A stretch of DNA of 64,000 bases from Warburgia ugandensis (taxonomy: Eukaryota > Streptophyta > Magnoliopsida > Canellales > Canellaceae). The first letter of the stretch is position 1. Each line of letters begins with the position of its first letter. The stretch spans positions 64,027,495 to 64,091,494 of the forward strand of contig CP141127.1 of the NCBI GenBank assembly GCA_035236585.1, written 5' to 3'. The notes below the pieces were generated by a model. That model was not told where the DNA came from. It worked only from the letters and a program-made list of their open reading frames with translations, and did not search any database. The position numbers were made by a program, and so were the translations under genes. Positions 10,272 to 23,223 of this stretch are shown piece after piece.

Positions 10272-12255
10272 TTCTATCTTAAGGTTTTAAGGCACCCTCT
10301 TGCCATGAGTTGAAGGTGCCACTTCTTAAACAGTAAGTTGAAATGATGGACCAATTTGTTTAAGATTGCAAAAAAGATTGGGAATAATACGAGTGCTCTA
10401 TAATGTTAGATTGGTGGACTGACTACAAGGGTCATACCTTAATCAAATTCTTGGTAAACTGTCCAATGGGGACAATTTTTCTAAAATCAATTAATGGATC
10501 TATGCATGTAAAGAGCTTATATATGATCATAAAAATGTTAGATGACATTGAAGAGGAAAATACTGTCCAGATTATCCCTTCTCTTAACCTCTGATATGTT
10601 TGCATTAAGAAATTTAATATTTAAAAGCTTTAATAATTACTCTTGAATTTTATTGCCTATTATAGGTCATCATGGACAATGTATCAAATTATGCAGCTGG
10701 AGGGAGATGCTTACAAATAAGAAGGAAGCATTTATTTTGGGCACCCTATATAGCACATTATGTTAATTTGATGTAGGAAGACATTGAAAAATTATTGAAA
10801 GTAGAGCATTTCATGAGACAGGCAAAGGCAATGACTCTTTTCATATATAGTCACACCCATGCCCTTCATTTGATGAGAACAATGGCCAAGCAAAGAGAAT
10901 TGGTTAGATCTGCAGTCACCCATTTAGCCATAAACTTCTGAAGCTTAGAGAGTATCCACAATGTGAGGGTGGAATTGAGGGAGATGTTCCATTGTTAGGT
11001 ATGGACCAACAGTAAATGGAGCAATACACTGGTTGAGCAAAGAGTGCAAAACATTGTTAGCCGTAGCTCCTTTGAGAACAATATTTTATTTTGTTTGAAG
11101 ATAATTGCACCACTTGTAGAGGTGTTGAGGTTGGTGGACACCAAAGAGAAGCCTGCTAAGAAAAGAATTAGAGCAAATCTTAAAGATAATGAGAGACAGG
11201 TCACCCATATTTGTGGCATTGTAGATAGTAGATGGATGAATCAGCTCTATCAATCCTTGTATGTAGCGGGTTATTATCTTAACCTTGCATTCTATTATGA
11301 TAGGTAAGAAGATGTTGAGGTTGATAGATTTATCAAGCAAGGTCTATTTGATACCATCAATACCCTATCTACAAATTAAGATTGTGTAAGGTGATTGACA
11401 AGCTAGGCCATTATAAACATACAACAGGCCTATTCATGAATGACTTAGTTAAATTGAAGAGAAAGACAAAGGCTCCTTATAAGACTTTTATAATTTTAAA
11501 TCTTCTTTCTTGAGTGTTAAATTTTCTTAATTTATGTTTTTTATTTCTTAAGTGCTAACTGTTATTTAACTTCTATAGGCAAGTGGTGGTTCACTTTTGG
11601 GGCTAAATGCCCAATTCTTTAAAAACTTGCTATCAAAGTCCTCTCCTAGACTTGTAATGCATCTCTTTACAAGCGAAATTGGAGTGTCTTTGAGAATCTA
11701 AGTCTTATTTACTTTAATTATTTATAGATCACTCAACAATCTAATTTGCAATCATTATATATAATTTGACATTTTATTGCAATTTCACACAAATAAGAGA
11801 AATAAGTTGCACATAAAAACATTGAATGATCTATTATATGTTCAATATAATCAACTCTCCACTATTGACATGAAGATAGTTTAAGATCGTAAACATATAC
11901 ATATCTTATTGTATTAAGAGAGGTTGATGAAAGTGATGAGCAGATCATTAAAACAGACGTTAAGGATGACCTCATCCATCTAGATGATAACCTCACATGG
12001 GGTGATGTTGTGCATGCTATTAGAACCAGTTCACGTGTTGCTCCTCCCATTAGGCAGTACTAGAGGTAGAGGAGACAAAGCCTGAGCTAGAGGAACATGT
12101 CTCCAGTATTTGTAGAACCCGAGGAGGAAATTGGTTTTGAGGAAACTAAGGAGGAGTTACATGGTTAAGGTGGTGGTCCTACTGGATGTGTTATTGAGGA
12201 TTATGATAGATCTGATGATAATCTGAACCCTGAAGATCTCTTAAGGGATCACTAA
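9902..12255 (+). pseudogene. hAT transposase, core and dimerisation parts
   Basis: The frame restarts with a basic stretch, then H-F-A-P-N-P-E (near 9970) and R-A-C-D-Y-I-A-S-W-F-Y (about 10049). The catalytic-core start reads D-W-W-T-D-Y-K-G-H-T-L-I-x-F-L-V-N-C-P (about 10409-10465). Further pieces are M-D-N-V-S-N-Y (about 10674), L-F-W-A-P-Y-I-A-H (about 10733), R-E-L-V-R-S-A-V-T (about 10897), I-x-C-L-K-I-I-A-P-L-V near 11100, and D-S-R-W-M-N-Q-L-Y with A-G-Y-Y-L-N-L near 11227-11285. The C-terminal hAT dimerisation region has W-W-F-T-F-G and R-N-W-S-V-F-E (11582-11698), then K-R-N-K-L and L-N-D-L-L-Y-V (about 11796-11850). Intron-like gaps remain near 10160-10285, 10597-10664, 11500-11577 and 11705-11788. 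Several in-frame stops, for example at 10003, make it non-functional. Confidence 0.9.
10235..10274 (+). repeat. (TG)n and poly-T tract in a transposase intron
   Basis: About ten TG units followed by about 20 T, within the intron-like gap of the hAT transposase. Confidence 0.8.
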
Positions 12256-12485
12256 AGTGAGTAGTCTTAAACTCCTAAAAGTTATTTGACTTTATTATGC
12301 TTATATATTATTTTTTTCATAGAAAATTGCATGTTTGGGTAATATTTCATCATAGAATTATTTTTAGGATTTAAAAGGTTTTTTGGTTATTTTTGTAATT
12401 ATTAAATATTTATTTTTGTGCTTTATGCTTTAGGCATGTGCCTAGGTGCACCTAGGCCCCGTAGGCTCCAGGCACACCACTTGCA

Positions 12486-12508
12486 CCTCTAATTACATAG
12501 CTTGAACC
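12486..12508 (-). repeat. Right terminal inverted repeat and TSD of the hAT
   Basis: The reverse complement of 12486-12500 matches the left end at 13 of 15 bases, and 12501-12508 repeats CTTGAACC exactly. A subterminal run of ctaggtgcacctagg-like palindromic sequence (12438-12470) mirrors the one at the left end. Confidence 0.85.
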
Positions 12509-15500
12509 TTCTCCTCATGGTTAGAATGATCACCTATAGGTGGCCACATGATAGAGATAAGGTTGTAAGTCTCATTTTTTTGTTCCTAGCCTTACACAAA
12601 AACAAAATAGCATTCTTAATGTTGACATAATAACAATACTACAATCCAAAGTCTTTCGCAATGGTGTTTTAGAAAAAGGAAACCATTTTGCACTATAAGA
12701 ACTGAAGTAGTAGGGTTTTAATGCATTCATTACAGAAATCACATATTTGGATCATCTAATATCCATTTGATACAAACATGAAATGGTAATTTGTTCAATG
12801 CAACTTGCCATAGAAGGATCTTAGTTCTAGGTTGTCTATTAGAATTCCATGTGTTTTTCCATATGACTATCTTTTAACAGAAAAGTTTCCATTAGTAGCA
12901 GGATTCCACACAAGTTTATTTGATAAATGAAGGAAAATTGGTTGTTTACTAATAAATTGTTTAGCTTCATTTGGGGAGAAAAGATACTTTCTCAAAATCC
13001 CAAATGCCATTTTCAGTAAGAATATCTAAACTTTATGATTATGAGAGCACTGTTACCAAAATAAAAGGGAAATATTAATGAAAAGGGGACCAATTCTAGT
13101 CCATTTGTCAAACCACAGAGAAGAACTCATACCATTTCCAATCAATTTCCTAATTCCTTGAGTAAATGCATCCCAAGTTAAGAAGTTGTCTTGAAAGAGG
13201 ACATGCATTAGTAGACTTCCTGACATTGAAAAATCATATTTATTTAAGTACTTGGCTTTGCTAAGCTTGCTCCACAAAGAACTTGGCTTGGAAACAAGAA
13301 ACTAATGAAATTTCATTTTATAAGCCTTATCAAGCTTAAATAAGTCTTTAACACTCAAACAACCATAAATTTGCTATTGCAAATTTCCCCCCATCTAAAT
13401 CACTTAGCATTTTTATTGTCATTATCACTTGATGTCCAATAAGAGAACAATTCTTGAGTTTGAAGTCTTCCAATGCTTGCTAACAAATGACAGAGGAAGC
13501 CATGAAATTATTTCCCATGGCAAAAGCAACAAAGTTCAATAAGACATACTTGCCTGCCTTTGATAACAAGGATCACTTTGAAGAAGTAAGTTTCTTTCCA
13601 TGGTTAAGATTGGGAGAAAGTAAGGGGTTGTACCTTCCCCCTAAGTAAGCATGTAAATCCAAGTGCTACCCACTAAGATGACTCTTAATTCTCAACACCT
13701 TCTTTAGTGCTTTCCTACAACTATGATGCACATTATTTGAAACGAACCCAAGAAGATTTTTGTGGTAACATATAAACCAAATTCTCTACCAAGTCTTGAA
13801 AAAACACTTTTAATGTTGAGCACATGATTTGAAATCATCTCTATATCATTTGTATAAATTGAATGAGAGATTTATGGTTGGTTTTTGCAAATAATATCAG
13901 GAACAAAAGAATCATCATTAATAGCTTCAAGTAAGATGCTACAAAATGCTTCCGTGCATATCATAGCTTAGCTCAAACCAATTAGACATTTCACCATTGA
14001 CAATAACTGAAAAGCTTGGACTAGTGGTGATAAACGTGATGACTTTTAGATTTTTGAAGGAAATTCCATTTTAAGAAGAATTGCATGCAAGAAATTATAG
14101 TTGAGCGAGTCCTATGCTTTGATAATATAAAGTTTAATCGATAAAATTTTCCATTTGCATTCTCTCCTAGAAAAGGAGGAAAAATATCATGAGAAATGAG
14201 TAAGTTTTCATGAAATACTCTTCCAAAAACAAATGCATATTTTTCTCACAACTCACCATATCATGAAGCACATGTTTAATTCTATAAACAATCACTGTAG
14301 TGGTGATTTAATAAATGGAATTTTAGATATTGATATGCCAGAACATTTCCACTACTTGAGGATTATCTTCTTTTGGAATAAGGAAAAGAGTGCTTTATTA
14401 ATCTCTTTGGGATATATTTCGCATCCTAATAATGATGAATACACCATGCCCCACATTGTACCATGCTCTTTGGAAGAAAGAGGCAGGGATGCCATTTGGC
14501 TTGCATGCTTTATGGGGTTTAAGAGAGAATGTCACCTCTCTACACTCTTCCATTGCAATAGCAGCATCATGGAGAATAACTAACTGAGTAGACAAGGTCT
14601 TAGAAATATGAGTCACATAGTCAAAAGGACCCTCCTATGTGCTCCTACAGTATAAAATTTTAAAATAGGAAATGAAAGTGTTTAAAATTGTGGTCTGGTC
14701 AAATGAAAGATTCCCATTGTCCAATTTAATACAAGTAATTTTCTTCCTGTTTCTTTTGGTATTAGTCATCAAATGAAGGGGAGCCTTGGTGTAACAGTAG
14801 AGTTGTCATTGTGTGACCTTGAGGTCTTGGGTTCAAGGTGTGGAAACAACCTCTTGCAAAATGCAAGTTAAGGCTGTGTACTATTGACCCTTGTGGTCTG
14901 CTCCTTCTCCGAACCCCATATATGTAGGAGCTTTGTGCATTGAGGCTGCCCTTTATTAGCCATTAAATAAGAGTAGCTTGCCTTCTTGTCCCTTACCTTT
15001 ATCCAATTATTCATAGATATTATTGCCATGCAACTTCTTACACTCTAGAGGTCGCTTAAAGTTCATATAATGTGTTCAACTCTTTAGACTCATTAACAGA
15101 CTAAGAACATGAACAAGGTTAAGTTTAGCATATAAGTTTTTGACCGATAAACAACTTTAGAAAAATCCCTTTTGCTCCAGTCATTATGTGCAAATTTCAA
15201 AATTTGAATATTTATACACAGCACAAAACCTCACAGACCTAGAAACATGAAAGCTCTAAGTATTATTCACAATAACATCAAAAATTTTATGCACTTGTCG
15301 TGCAGCGTCATAAGCAAAAGATTTATGAAATCCAAACTATCTATGATGAAGAGAACGTAAATTAGACAATGATAGTAAGAAACTCTTGTTTTAGGTACTT
15401 GATATGAGAGTTGGGGAAGTAGTTATAATCTGTTAACTAAACATCTATGAAGTCTCTTCATAACTTAGCTTCCCCATGCTAGCAATTAGTCTAGGAAAAA

Positions 15501-16100
15501 GGGATGCCTTCAAAGCTTGGATCAACTATGCCAATTCACTCTATTAGAAAGGCCAAGTACAAATTATGAAATGAAGATGTACTAAAATATTCTTGAGGGC
15601 TAACAGTTGCATTGAAATCCTCCATGAAGCTAAGAACAACAAAACTTTCATATTCCTAAATGATCTCCTCCTAGTGAGTCTTATTGGTGCCTGGAAAACA
15701 TTCTAACCCAATAATTGAAAGGCTAACAAAAAATAAAACAACATTATTGGCTAGATATTGAGGATGTCATTTAACTATAGCAACTTAGAGACAGAGTTAG
15801 ACCAAAGTAGAATGAGGTCCCAAAAAAGACCAACTAATGGAACAATAGGTCTGAATGGAGACCTCTTTATAAGAATCTTATTAATGTGAGGATCTTTTTC
15901 ATTGCTCATTATAATGTCCATTGTAAAAATTAAATCAAGTTTAGCATAATTCAAAATTGGATTAATTGCTCTCCAGAAAACAGGCCTTCGAGCCCCTTTA
16001 TCACTCTAGCTAATAATACTCATGATAGAAGACTGGGTATAAAGACTCAACAGATGAGGCCTTTTCTTAAGTTATAAAACATTATTGAATCTAGGTTCCT
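12509..16100 (-). pseudogene. L1-like LINE ORF2 remnant (endonuclease, RT, zinc-binding domain)
   Basis: Read on the minus strand from right to left. An APE-type endonuclease piece lies at about 15,700-15,450, with E-D-F-N-A-T-V-S-P-Q-E where G-D-F-N is expected, then P-F-S-W-T-N. The start of RT is at 14,616-14,398: E-V-T-F-S-L-K-P-H-K-A-C-K-P-N-G-I-P-A-S-F-F-Q, the plant L1 'KAPGPDG' box with changes. A zinc-binding RT-associated domain lies at 13,277-12,540: L-W-S-K-L-x-K-A-K-Y-L, then G-N-G-x-x-S-S-L-W-F-D-K-W, then C-D-F-C-N-E-C. These domains nick target DNA and reverse-transcribe the LINE RNA. Stops and frameshifts are frequent, so this is an old copy. The hAT inserted at its left end, and an Au SINE sits inside the RT region. 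Confidence 0.75.
14778..14954 (+). mobile_element. Au SINE
   Basis: The 177-bp unit starts ggggagccttggtgtaac. It contains a pol III A box (tggtgtaacag) and a B box (gggttcaagg, 14829-14838), then ggaaacaacctcttgc, gacccttgtggtc and a final gctgcccttt. This is the recognisable order of the plant Au SINE family, of tRNA-derived origin. Imperfect direct repeats flank it: attagtcatcaaatgaa before and attagccattaaataag after, a plausible degraded TSD. It lies inside the degenerate LINE. Confidence 0.88.
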
Positions 16101-17763
16101 GAGGAGCTCCATCATAGTAGGCTTCTTCTCTACCTTCGAGAGAACCTCATTGACTTTCGAATCAAGTCATGCAGTATTTGAAGATTGCCCACTGTCCTTT
16201 GTTTTTCTACTAACCATCTGCTTATACATCTTAACTTCCTTTTTGCTAAAGGTACATGCCTTTGTTTTCTTCTCACGAATTCTTTGAAGGATCACATTCA
16301 TCTTTTGCATGCTAATTAACCAACTTTTTTCATACTTAGTAAAAAATTTCTTGTTGAAAGGTTCTATTTGAGCACTTTCTCTAATAGTCACTAATAAGCA
16401 ACCCTTCTCCTTATCATGTGCCTTTAATTCCTTCTTTAGCATCTCATTTTTTTATGATAAGTTCATCTATTTACTTGCAATGCTCTAGTGATGAGCATGA
16501 GATGGTAAGCCCATATTTCATTAGCAAGGGGAGGGGTAAACAATGCATCATTTTCACCTGGTAAAGCCATGAAAGATTCTATGTCAAGATCTAGATTAGT
16601 CATGACATTTGGCAAAACCTCTTGGACCAACTAAGGCTCCTCCAAATAAGTTTCATTGTTATAGGCCACAAAAGATGACGCTAGTGAGAAAGTATTCTTA
16701 TTAACATAATTGATTGGTGGAAATCCATCATTTTGAGATCCAAATCATTCACATTCTCCATATCTATCCCTTGAAAATTTCTTCCTTGAAGTGATTAGAT
16801 ACAAACTAGAAAGAGCCTTCCAAAGATGGATTTTGGCTTGGACCAGATGATGAGAAGCCATCTCACCACCCAAATCTCATCTTAGATAATCTACAATGAT
16901 TCTCACTCCTATGGTTTAGTAATCATCTCTTCCTAAAGAAGGGACCCATCTAGCCAACTTCTATATCTTTGCCAAATATAAAGACCTTTTCTCTCATTGG
17001 GACTTCCCTAAAACCTCTGAGAAAGGATTCATAAATCTATTTCATTTCCAAAATATCCTTAGATTCAGGGTGAAAATGATTTACATGATGTTTGGTCTTA
17101 AGTTTGCCCCTTCCTATAACTCTGAAAAATTTATTACTATATTTAAGTTTAAAGAATACACACCCCTTTATAGGCTTGATGTAAATCCATTTATAGCCAT
17201 CACCTCTTTACCTTTCTTCCTTCTATCTAAGAAGGATGAGGATTCCATAAACAAGCCACATTCCATTCCTCAAAAACTTAGCCGGGTGTGCTCATCATAC
17301 TCTTGTTGTAGAAGTTTAGAAGCATTACAAGTTTCACCATTTTTCTCTCTTGATGATTCCACACTCTCTGTCAAAGATTTAAATACAGAAAATCTCAAAC
17401 CCACTAAATCTCCTTCTGGGTTATCATTCACATTAATTACTTCAAATATGCAGCATTTTCCTCCATGATCATCCCTCCAACCTCTTTGCTTGTCTCATCA
17501 AATCTTGTATGAGTGGGGTTGAGGTTGTGATACAATCCATCTTCACTAACACCTTCCATGGTTGTCATTGAATTAGATGGGGTTGATTTTTTTTTTCTTC
17601 TTCTTCTCCTTTTTCTATGCTTACTAAAACTATTATGGGGGTCAATACTCGACTCATCATCATTATCCTTTTATGCAATATAGTTTTGCAATTCCAAACA
17701 ATGTGGTACAAAGGATCTCCTTCCAAGTACTTTGCTTAGTTTATCACAAGGTGTCCCCATGCT
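16101..17763. other. Probable LINE 5' region, not resolved
   Basis: The minus strand should hold the start of the LINE (ORF1) here, but I see no convincing ORF1 domain. A 91-codon Lys-rich frame at 16442-16167 (-) is the longest candidate, and a 132-codon frame at 17070-17468 (+) has no recognisable features. The segment ends at the LTR of element B. Confidence 0.35.
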
Positions 17764-19051
17764 TGTTATGACTTGGGTTTTTATAACACTTTTGCTTAGT
17801 TCTTTTCAAAATATGGGGCCCCAAGTTTGCAAAATTTCTTATAAAACAAATAATAAAAAATGTTTTCATTAAAATTCATTTTAAAATCATGAGTGTCATT
17901 CTTTAATTGCTCATTCATTCTCTAACTTAGTTTGATTTTTAATTTTGAAAAACTGAAAATGATTTTTTCCTTTCAAGTAAACTATTTTTAAATGAGTTTA
18001 CTTCTTCAAGACCTTCTAGTTAACAACCACAGTCCTTATATTATTATAAACAAAGCCCAAGCACATGAAATATACAATCCATATGACATTATTGAAATAG
18101 TATCCAGTAATTCAAACATACACATACCCTCAAATATAAATAAGTCACCAATCAACTACTCACTTGATTCTCCTTTATTCATGTCTATCTGAAAGATATT
18201 GTAAACATTCAAACATTTAGAATATCTCAACAAGCTATGCATGATAAAGGGATAAGATGCATATGAGAATTTAGAGAATTTTTTTATTTATGATTTAATA
18301 ATTATTTTAATGTATCAAAACATTATGCATCATTGATTTGTATGATTAAATTAAGATAATCTCAAAATTTAGCATATCAAATTCTCAACATATTTTATGT
18401 AAATATCATGAATAAATCCATCAATGCAATATCATGCATAAATCATAATTAGAATCTCAAATAAACATTTTGAATTAATGTAAGTATTATAAATAAATCT
18501 AGGGATACAGTCTCATGTGAACAATTAGAATCTAGAATAAACATTTTAAATATTAAAACAAGTTAAATAATATCAAACTCATACAATAGTAAAATATAAT
18601 CATCAGCAGTCATTTCCCAATTAACGAGGTCTACATCCAGTCATTGCTGGGTCCACATATCCAATCAAAGTTGGTCCACATGCATCCAGCTACCAGTAGG
18701 TCCACATAATGGTCATGAGTACTCACACCTAGCATATCATCATACTACATCATCAAAACATATCATCATACTACATCATCAAAACATATCATCATGTCAT
18801 ACATCATCATCAACTATGTGTATACATGCTAAAATATAATAGATGGCTATATTATAGCACATATCCCAAGCTAGAGGATCCACTGCCATACTCCATTGAC
18901 ATCAACTATGGAATAATACATAGTCATATCCATATGGGGAGACAAACCATCATAATGGGCCTAGCCAAACCTACTACTCTCCTAGCATAGCATCAATCGG
19001 GCCTATGCATGTTGAAAATAAAATCCATTATGCCTTAATGCCCGTATGCAA

Positions 19052-19109
<58 letters not shown>
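19052..19109 (+). repeat. (AAT)n microsatellite
   Basis: About 19 units of AAT inside the LTR of element B. Confidence 0.95.
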
Positions 19110-20004
19110 GGCCATGTGATTGTTTCATATCAAATCTACAAAAATACTATATCATATATATAATTGGTATCCCATACTAAAATCAAGCTCTTTGAGCTTT
19201 GAAATCAAACAACAGAGTGATAAAAATGAAGTGTTTTCTCAAATCATGCCTTTTAAACAAATTGTATGCATTTTCAATCCATGGAATAAAAATCAATATA
19301 ACAGTTTCTAACATACGATACTATGGAATTTTCATTTCATAAATCATGTCATAAATACTACTCGTATAACAACACATAATCATTGCATTTTATAAATAAT
19401 TCATGCAATTCAAATCTCATGTTAATATCACATCATCATTTCATCAAAGATCATGCATTTTAGAAAATTTGCATCTTAAGATTCCACCTACCTTGAATAC
19501 GAGCTATCTAATCCTTTCGAATACTCAATAGGCTCAAATCGCATCAATCAATGTATTTGTCAAAACATATGTGCATTATAATGTCATTTTCTTTCTCTCA
19601 AATTCTCATTTGTGACTCACTTAATCCTTGATTATCATTAAATATGACAATCTTGCCTTTATGGATCACTAATCATAAATTTATTTCATTTAATTATGCC
19701 AAATCATCAAATCCTAGCCTTTAATCACAAGTTAATGGTCAAGCTCATTTTATTATCTTCTAATATCATCAATCTATGACTTTTATATTGTATGCTTTAC
19801 ATTACCATAATACAATTTTTGATATGATAATTAGATCTAATTCTAATTGATCAGATTAGGGTTTCCTACCTATTGATCAATGTTTAGATCTTTAATCAAT
19901 AATCTAGAGCTTTAATCTATGATTGATAGTTGAAATCATAAATATATTATATTTAATTTAACTCAAAATTATTATTTTTATAGTTTTTACTTTAGATCTA
20001 CAAT

Positions 20005-23000
20005 AACTTTGCTGATGCCAGTCTCAAGCCCGGATGAAAAAGGAGGAGGGTCTTACATCAAGTGCCAACCAACAAGGAAGAAGTTGAAGATGATTTTGTT
20101 ATTTTTGTCCTACTTGCAAATTAATATGCATTTGTATATTAGTTTGTAAGTAAGAAGTGAAAATAATCTCCAGCTTCTTAAAAGTATCACAACCCTAACA
20201 TGACATGAATCAAAAACTGATATTCCCTCAAGCTAGGGCATCCTCGAGAAGTGATGCCCTGCATCAAATGCCAGGTGCAGTGATAAATGGTAAGGGTTGC
20301 TAAGGCGTTCCCCCAAAATTGTCGCATTGCATTGGATCCCGAGTGTAGCGAAAAATGGGCAATGGCTGCTAGAGCATCCCCTCAGAAGTGATATGCAACA
20401 TCAGAACCCAAGTGCAATGAAAAGTGGGCATGGGTTCATACCGTGGAGGTTGAGAAGTGCACGGGTAAATAGGATATCTCAAGAGTATAAGATTCATAAA
20501 TATAGGGGCATTGACATATAAGAGTTTGGAGTTAGTAAACATAGGAGAGTTAACATTGCTTGTGTCTAAGAAACCAAGTGGAAAGGGGCTAAAACTAGAG
20601 AAATCGATTGGTATAAACTCTGGTATGTAGGAAAGGATAGCAATAGAAATGGCTTACAAATAATAGTGAATAAAGAATTAAAGTATAAAGTTGTGGTTGT
20701 TAAAAGAATGAGTGATAGAATTATAATAATAAAAATTGTTCTAGGAGAGCAGATCATAAATGTTGTAAGTGCATATGCACCACAAGTAGGGTCAGAAGAT
20801 ATAATCAAGAGATAGTTTTGGGAAGATATGGAGTAAGTCATGCAAGAAATTCCCAACACTGAGGGGATATTTATAGGAGCAGTCTTAAATGGCCATGTGT
20901 GGAAAGAAAATGGAGGATATGATATGATACATGGAGGGTGTGGTATAGAGAACAAAATGAGATGGGGGAAATTATCCTCCATTTGGCTTTGTCATATAAC
21001 CTGGAAATTGCAAATACAATCTTTAAGAAGAGGGATGAGCATTTAATAACCTTTAAAAGTGGACTTCATAAAAGCTAAATTGACTCTTTTCTAGTTCAGA
21101 ATACTGAAAGATCCTTGTGCAAGGATTGTAAGGTGATACTCAGTGAGAGTTTAACCTCACAACACAGGTTAATGGATATGGACATCTAAATTAAAAGATG
21201 GGAGAAATAAAATGCACTTAAAAGGTATAAAAAAACTAAGTGATGGAACTTAAAAGGAAAGAAAATAACCTCATTCACAAATAAGTTGATGGTAGAAGGA
21301 AACTGAAACTATTAAATAGAAGTATACACCATGTGCACTAATATGGTAGAGTCCATTAAGAAAGTGGCGAAAGATGTCTTAGTAAAGTATGGTAGAAAAC
21401 TAGAAATAATAAAAACTATAAACAGTATAAGAATGCTAATAAGGTTGTTAATAAAATAGTTAGCGAGGCTAAACTTAAGGCATATGATGACCTCTATAAT
21501 AGTCTAGGATCAGGAGAAGGTGAGAAAGATATGTTTAAACTTGTAAAAATAAGAGAATAGAAGGGTAAGAACATAGATCATGTTAGGTGCATTAAAAGTC
21601 ATGGTCAAAGGATACTAGTTAAAGATGATGATAGGAAACTTACTTTTAAAAATTGTTAAATGACAATGGCTCTGAGGATGTAGGGATTGAAAATGTTGCA
21701 AACCTAAATAACATTGGACATTATAGATATGAATGTAGGATTAGAACACCTGACGTGAAAGAGGCCTTGAAAAAGATGAAATCAGGAAAGGCCATGGCTC
21801 CATGGTATACCAATAGAAGTTTGGAAGCATATGGGAGATATTGGGGTAGTTTGGTTGATCAAGTTGTTTAACAAGATTATAAAATCAAAGAAATTGCCTA
21901 ATGAGTAGAGGAAAAGCTCTACTGTACCAATTTATAAGAATAAAGGAGACATATAGAGTTGTACTAATTATTAAGGGATCAAACTTATGAGCCACACTAT
22001 GAAACTTTTTGAAAAAGTGAGAGACGAGACTACAGCATGAGACAAGTGTATTGGAGAAATAGTTTGGTTTCATGCCTGGGAGGTCTACCATGGAAGCTAT
22101 TTTCTTACTAAGACAATTGGTAGAGAAATATAGGGAGAGGAGGAAAGATCTCCACATGGTCTTTATTGATTTAGAGAAAGCTTATGATATAGTCCCTAGA
22201 GAGTTAATATGGAGGGTATAGACGAGAAAGGGGTTTCGTGGTCATATATAGACATAATCAAAGATACGTATGAGTAAACGGTAACAAATGTATAGACCAC
22301 TAATGGTGAGACTGGTGATTCTCTTGTCACTATAAGATTGCACTAAGGATCTACACTGAGCCCATACCTTTCCATGTTGGTAATGGATGAGTTAATAAAA
22401 CATCTGCACAAGGAGATTTCATGGTGCATGTTATTTGCAGATGATATAGTCTTACTTGATGAGATAAGAGAGAAAGTAAACATAAAGCTAGAGTTATGGA
22501 GAGAAGCATTAGAATCTAAAGGATTTAAAATTAGCAGAACTAAGACATAATATATGGAATTGCATTTTAACAAGGACAAGAGTAGGAGTGGAATACCAAT
22601 TAAGATTGATAAATAAGAAGTCCCCGTAAAAGACCACTTTTGGTACTTAGGATCAATGATTCATGAGAGTGGAGAGATTGAGATGGAGGTGACCCAAAGA
22701 ATGCACGGGTTGGAACAAATGGAGATGTGCATCTGGAGTTTTGTGTGATCAATGGGTGCCACTCAAATTAAAAGGAAAATTCTATAGGGTGGCCATAAGG
22801 CTAGCCATACTCTAGATTAGAGTGTTGGACAGTTAAGGAACATCATGTTTATAGGATGAGCATTGTGCAATTGAGGATGTTGAGATGGATGAGTGGCAAG
22901 GCAAGAAAGGATAGAATTAGAAATGAAAACATTAGAGGAAACTTAAAGGTAGCTCCTATAGGTAACAAGATGAGGGAGATTACACTTAGATGGTTTGGAC

Positions 23001-23223
23001 ATGTCCAAAGGAGACTAAAACAACACCAGTTAGAAGAATTGAGGCAATGCAAGTAGAAGGTTCCAAAAGGGCAAGGGGAAGGCCTAAAACAATGTGGGTA
23101 GAAGTGGGGAGAAAAGATTTAAAAACTTTAGGATAAATGAATTCATGGTACTTAATAAAGAGGAATGGAGGAATAAGTTTCATGTGGCCATCCACTAATT
23201 GGGATAAGGTCTTGATGATGATG
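20005..23223 (+). mobile_element. RTE-clade LINE, near full length
   Basis: It is bounded by a perfect 16-bp direct repeat, actttagatctacaat, at 19989-20004 and 23224-23239, a LINE-type TSD. The 3.2-kb length matches plant RTE elements. The 5' end contains gctgatgccagtctcaagcccgg, familiar from plant RTEs. The 3' end is a short tgatgatgatga tract rather than poly-A, as RTEs have. It inserted in the 3' LTR of element B. Confidence 0.92.
20555..23200 (+). pseudogene. RTE polyprotein remnant (endonuclease, RT, C-terminal region)
   Basis: Endonuclease pieces: N-I-A-C-V and K-W-K-G-A-K (about 20552-20596), V-V-S-A-Y-A-P-Q (about 20767-20790), and L-N-G-H-V-W (about 20884) where G-D-F-N-G-H is expected, so the catalytic Asp box is damaged. 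RT: P-D-V-K-E-A-L-K-K-M-K-S-G-K-A near 21752, [12 protein letters not shown] near 22064, [12 protein letters not shown] near 22154, and the catalytic F-A-D-D-I-V near 22434. C-terminal: [12 protein letters not shown] and R-W-F-G-H-V-Q-R-R (22865-23015). The normal product nicks the target and copies the LINE RNA. Many stops and frameshifts show it is dead. Confidence 0.9.

Larger units (their letters stand above)
1021..12500 (+). mobile_element. hAT-superfamily DNA transposon, interrupted by nested retroelements
   Basis: The ends are inverted repeats: CTATGTGGTTAGAGG at 1021-1035 and the reverse complement of CTATGTAATTAGAGG at 12486-12500 (13 of 15 match). They are flanked by an exact 8-bp direct repeat, CTTGAACC, at 1013-1020 and 12501-12508, the TSD length expected of hAT elements. 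Inside lie a BED zinc-finger segment (2568-2890) and the transposase core and dimerisation segment (9902-12255), both plus strand. About 7 kb of LTR retroelement sequence (2891-9896) separates them. Without that insertion the element would be about 4.5 kb, a normal size. Stops and frameshifts make it non-autonomous now. Confidence 0.9.

Noticed and set aside
2568..12255. A domesticated hAT transposase gene
   Set aside because: In-frame stops, frameshifts and a 7-kb insertion, together with intact transposon ends and TSD, indicate an ordinary dead transposon.
13053..13277. A host gene encoding an RNase H-like or zinc-binding protein
   Set aside because: The motifs fit the zinc-binding segment of a plant LINE ORF2, and adjacent RT and endonuclease remnants are in the right order.
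18735..18797. Two spaced copies of a roughly 30-bp unit, briefly considered as a CRISPR-like array
   Set aside because: Only two direct copies with no unique spacers, in a plant LTR.
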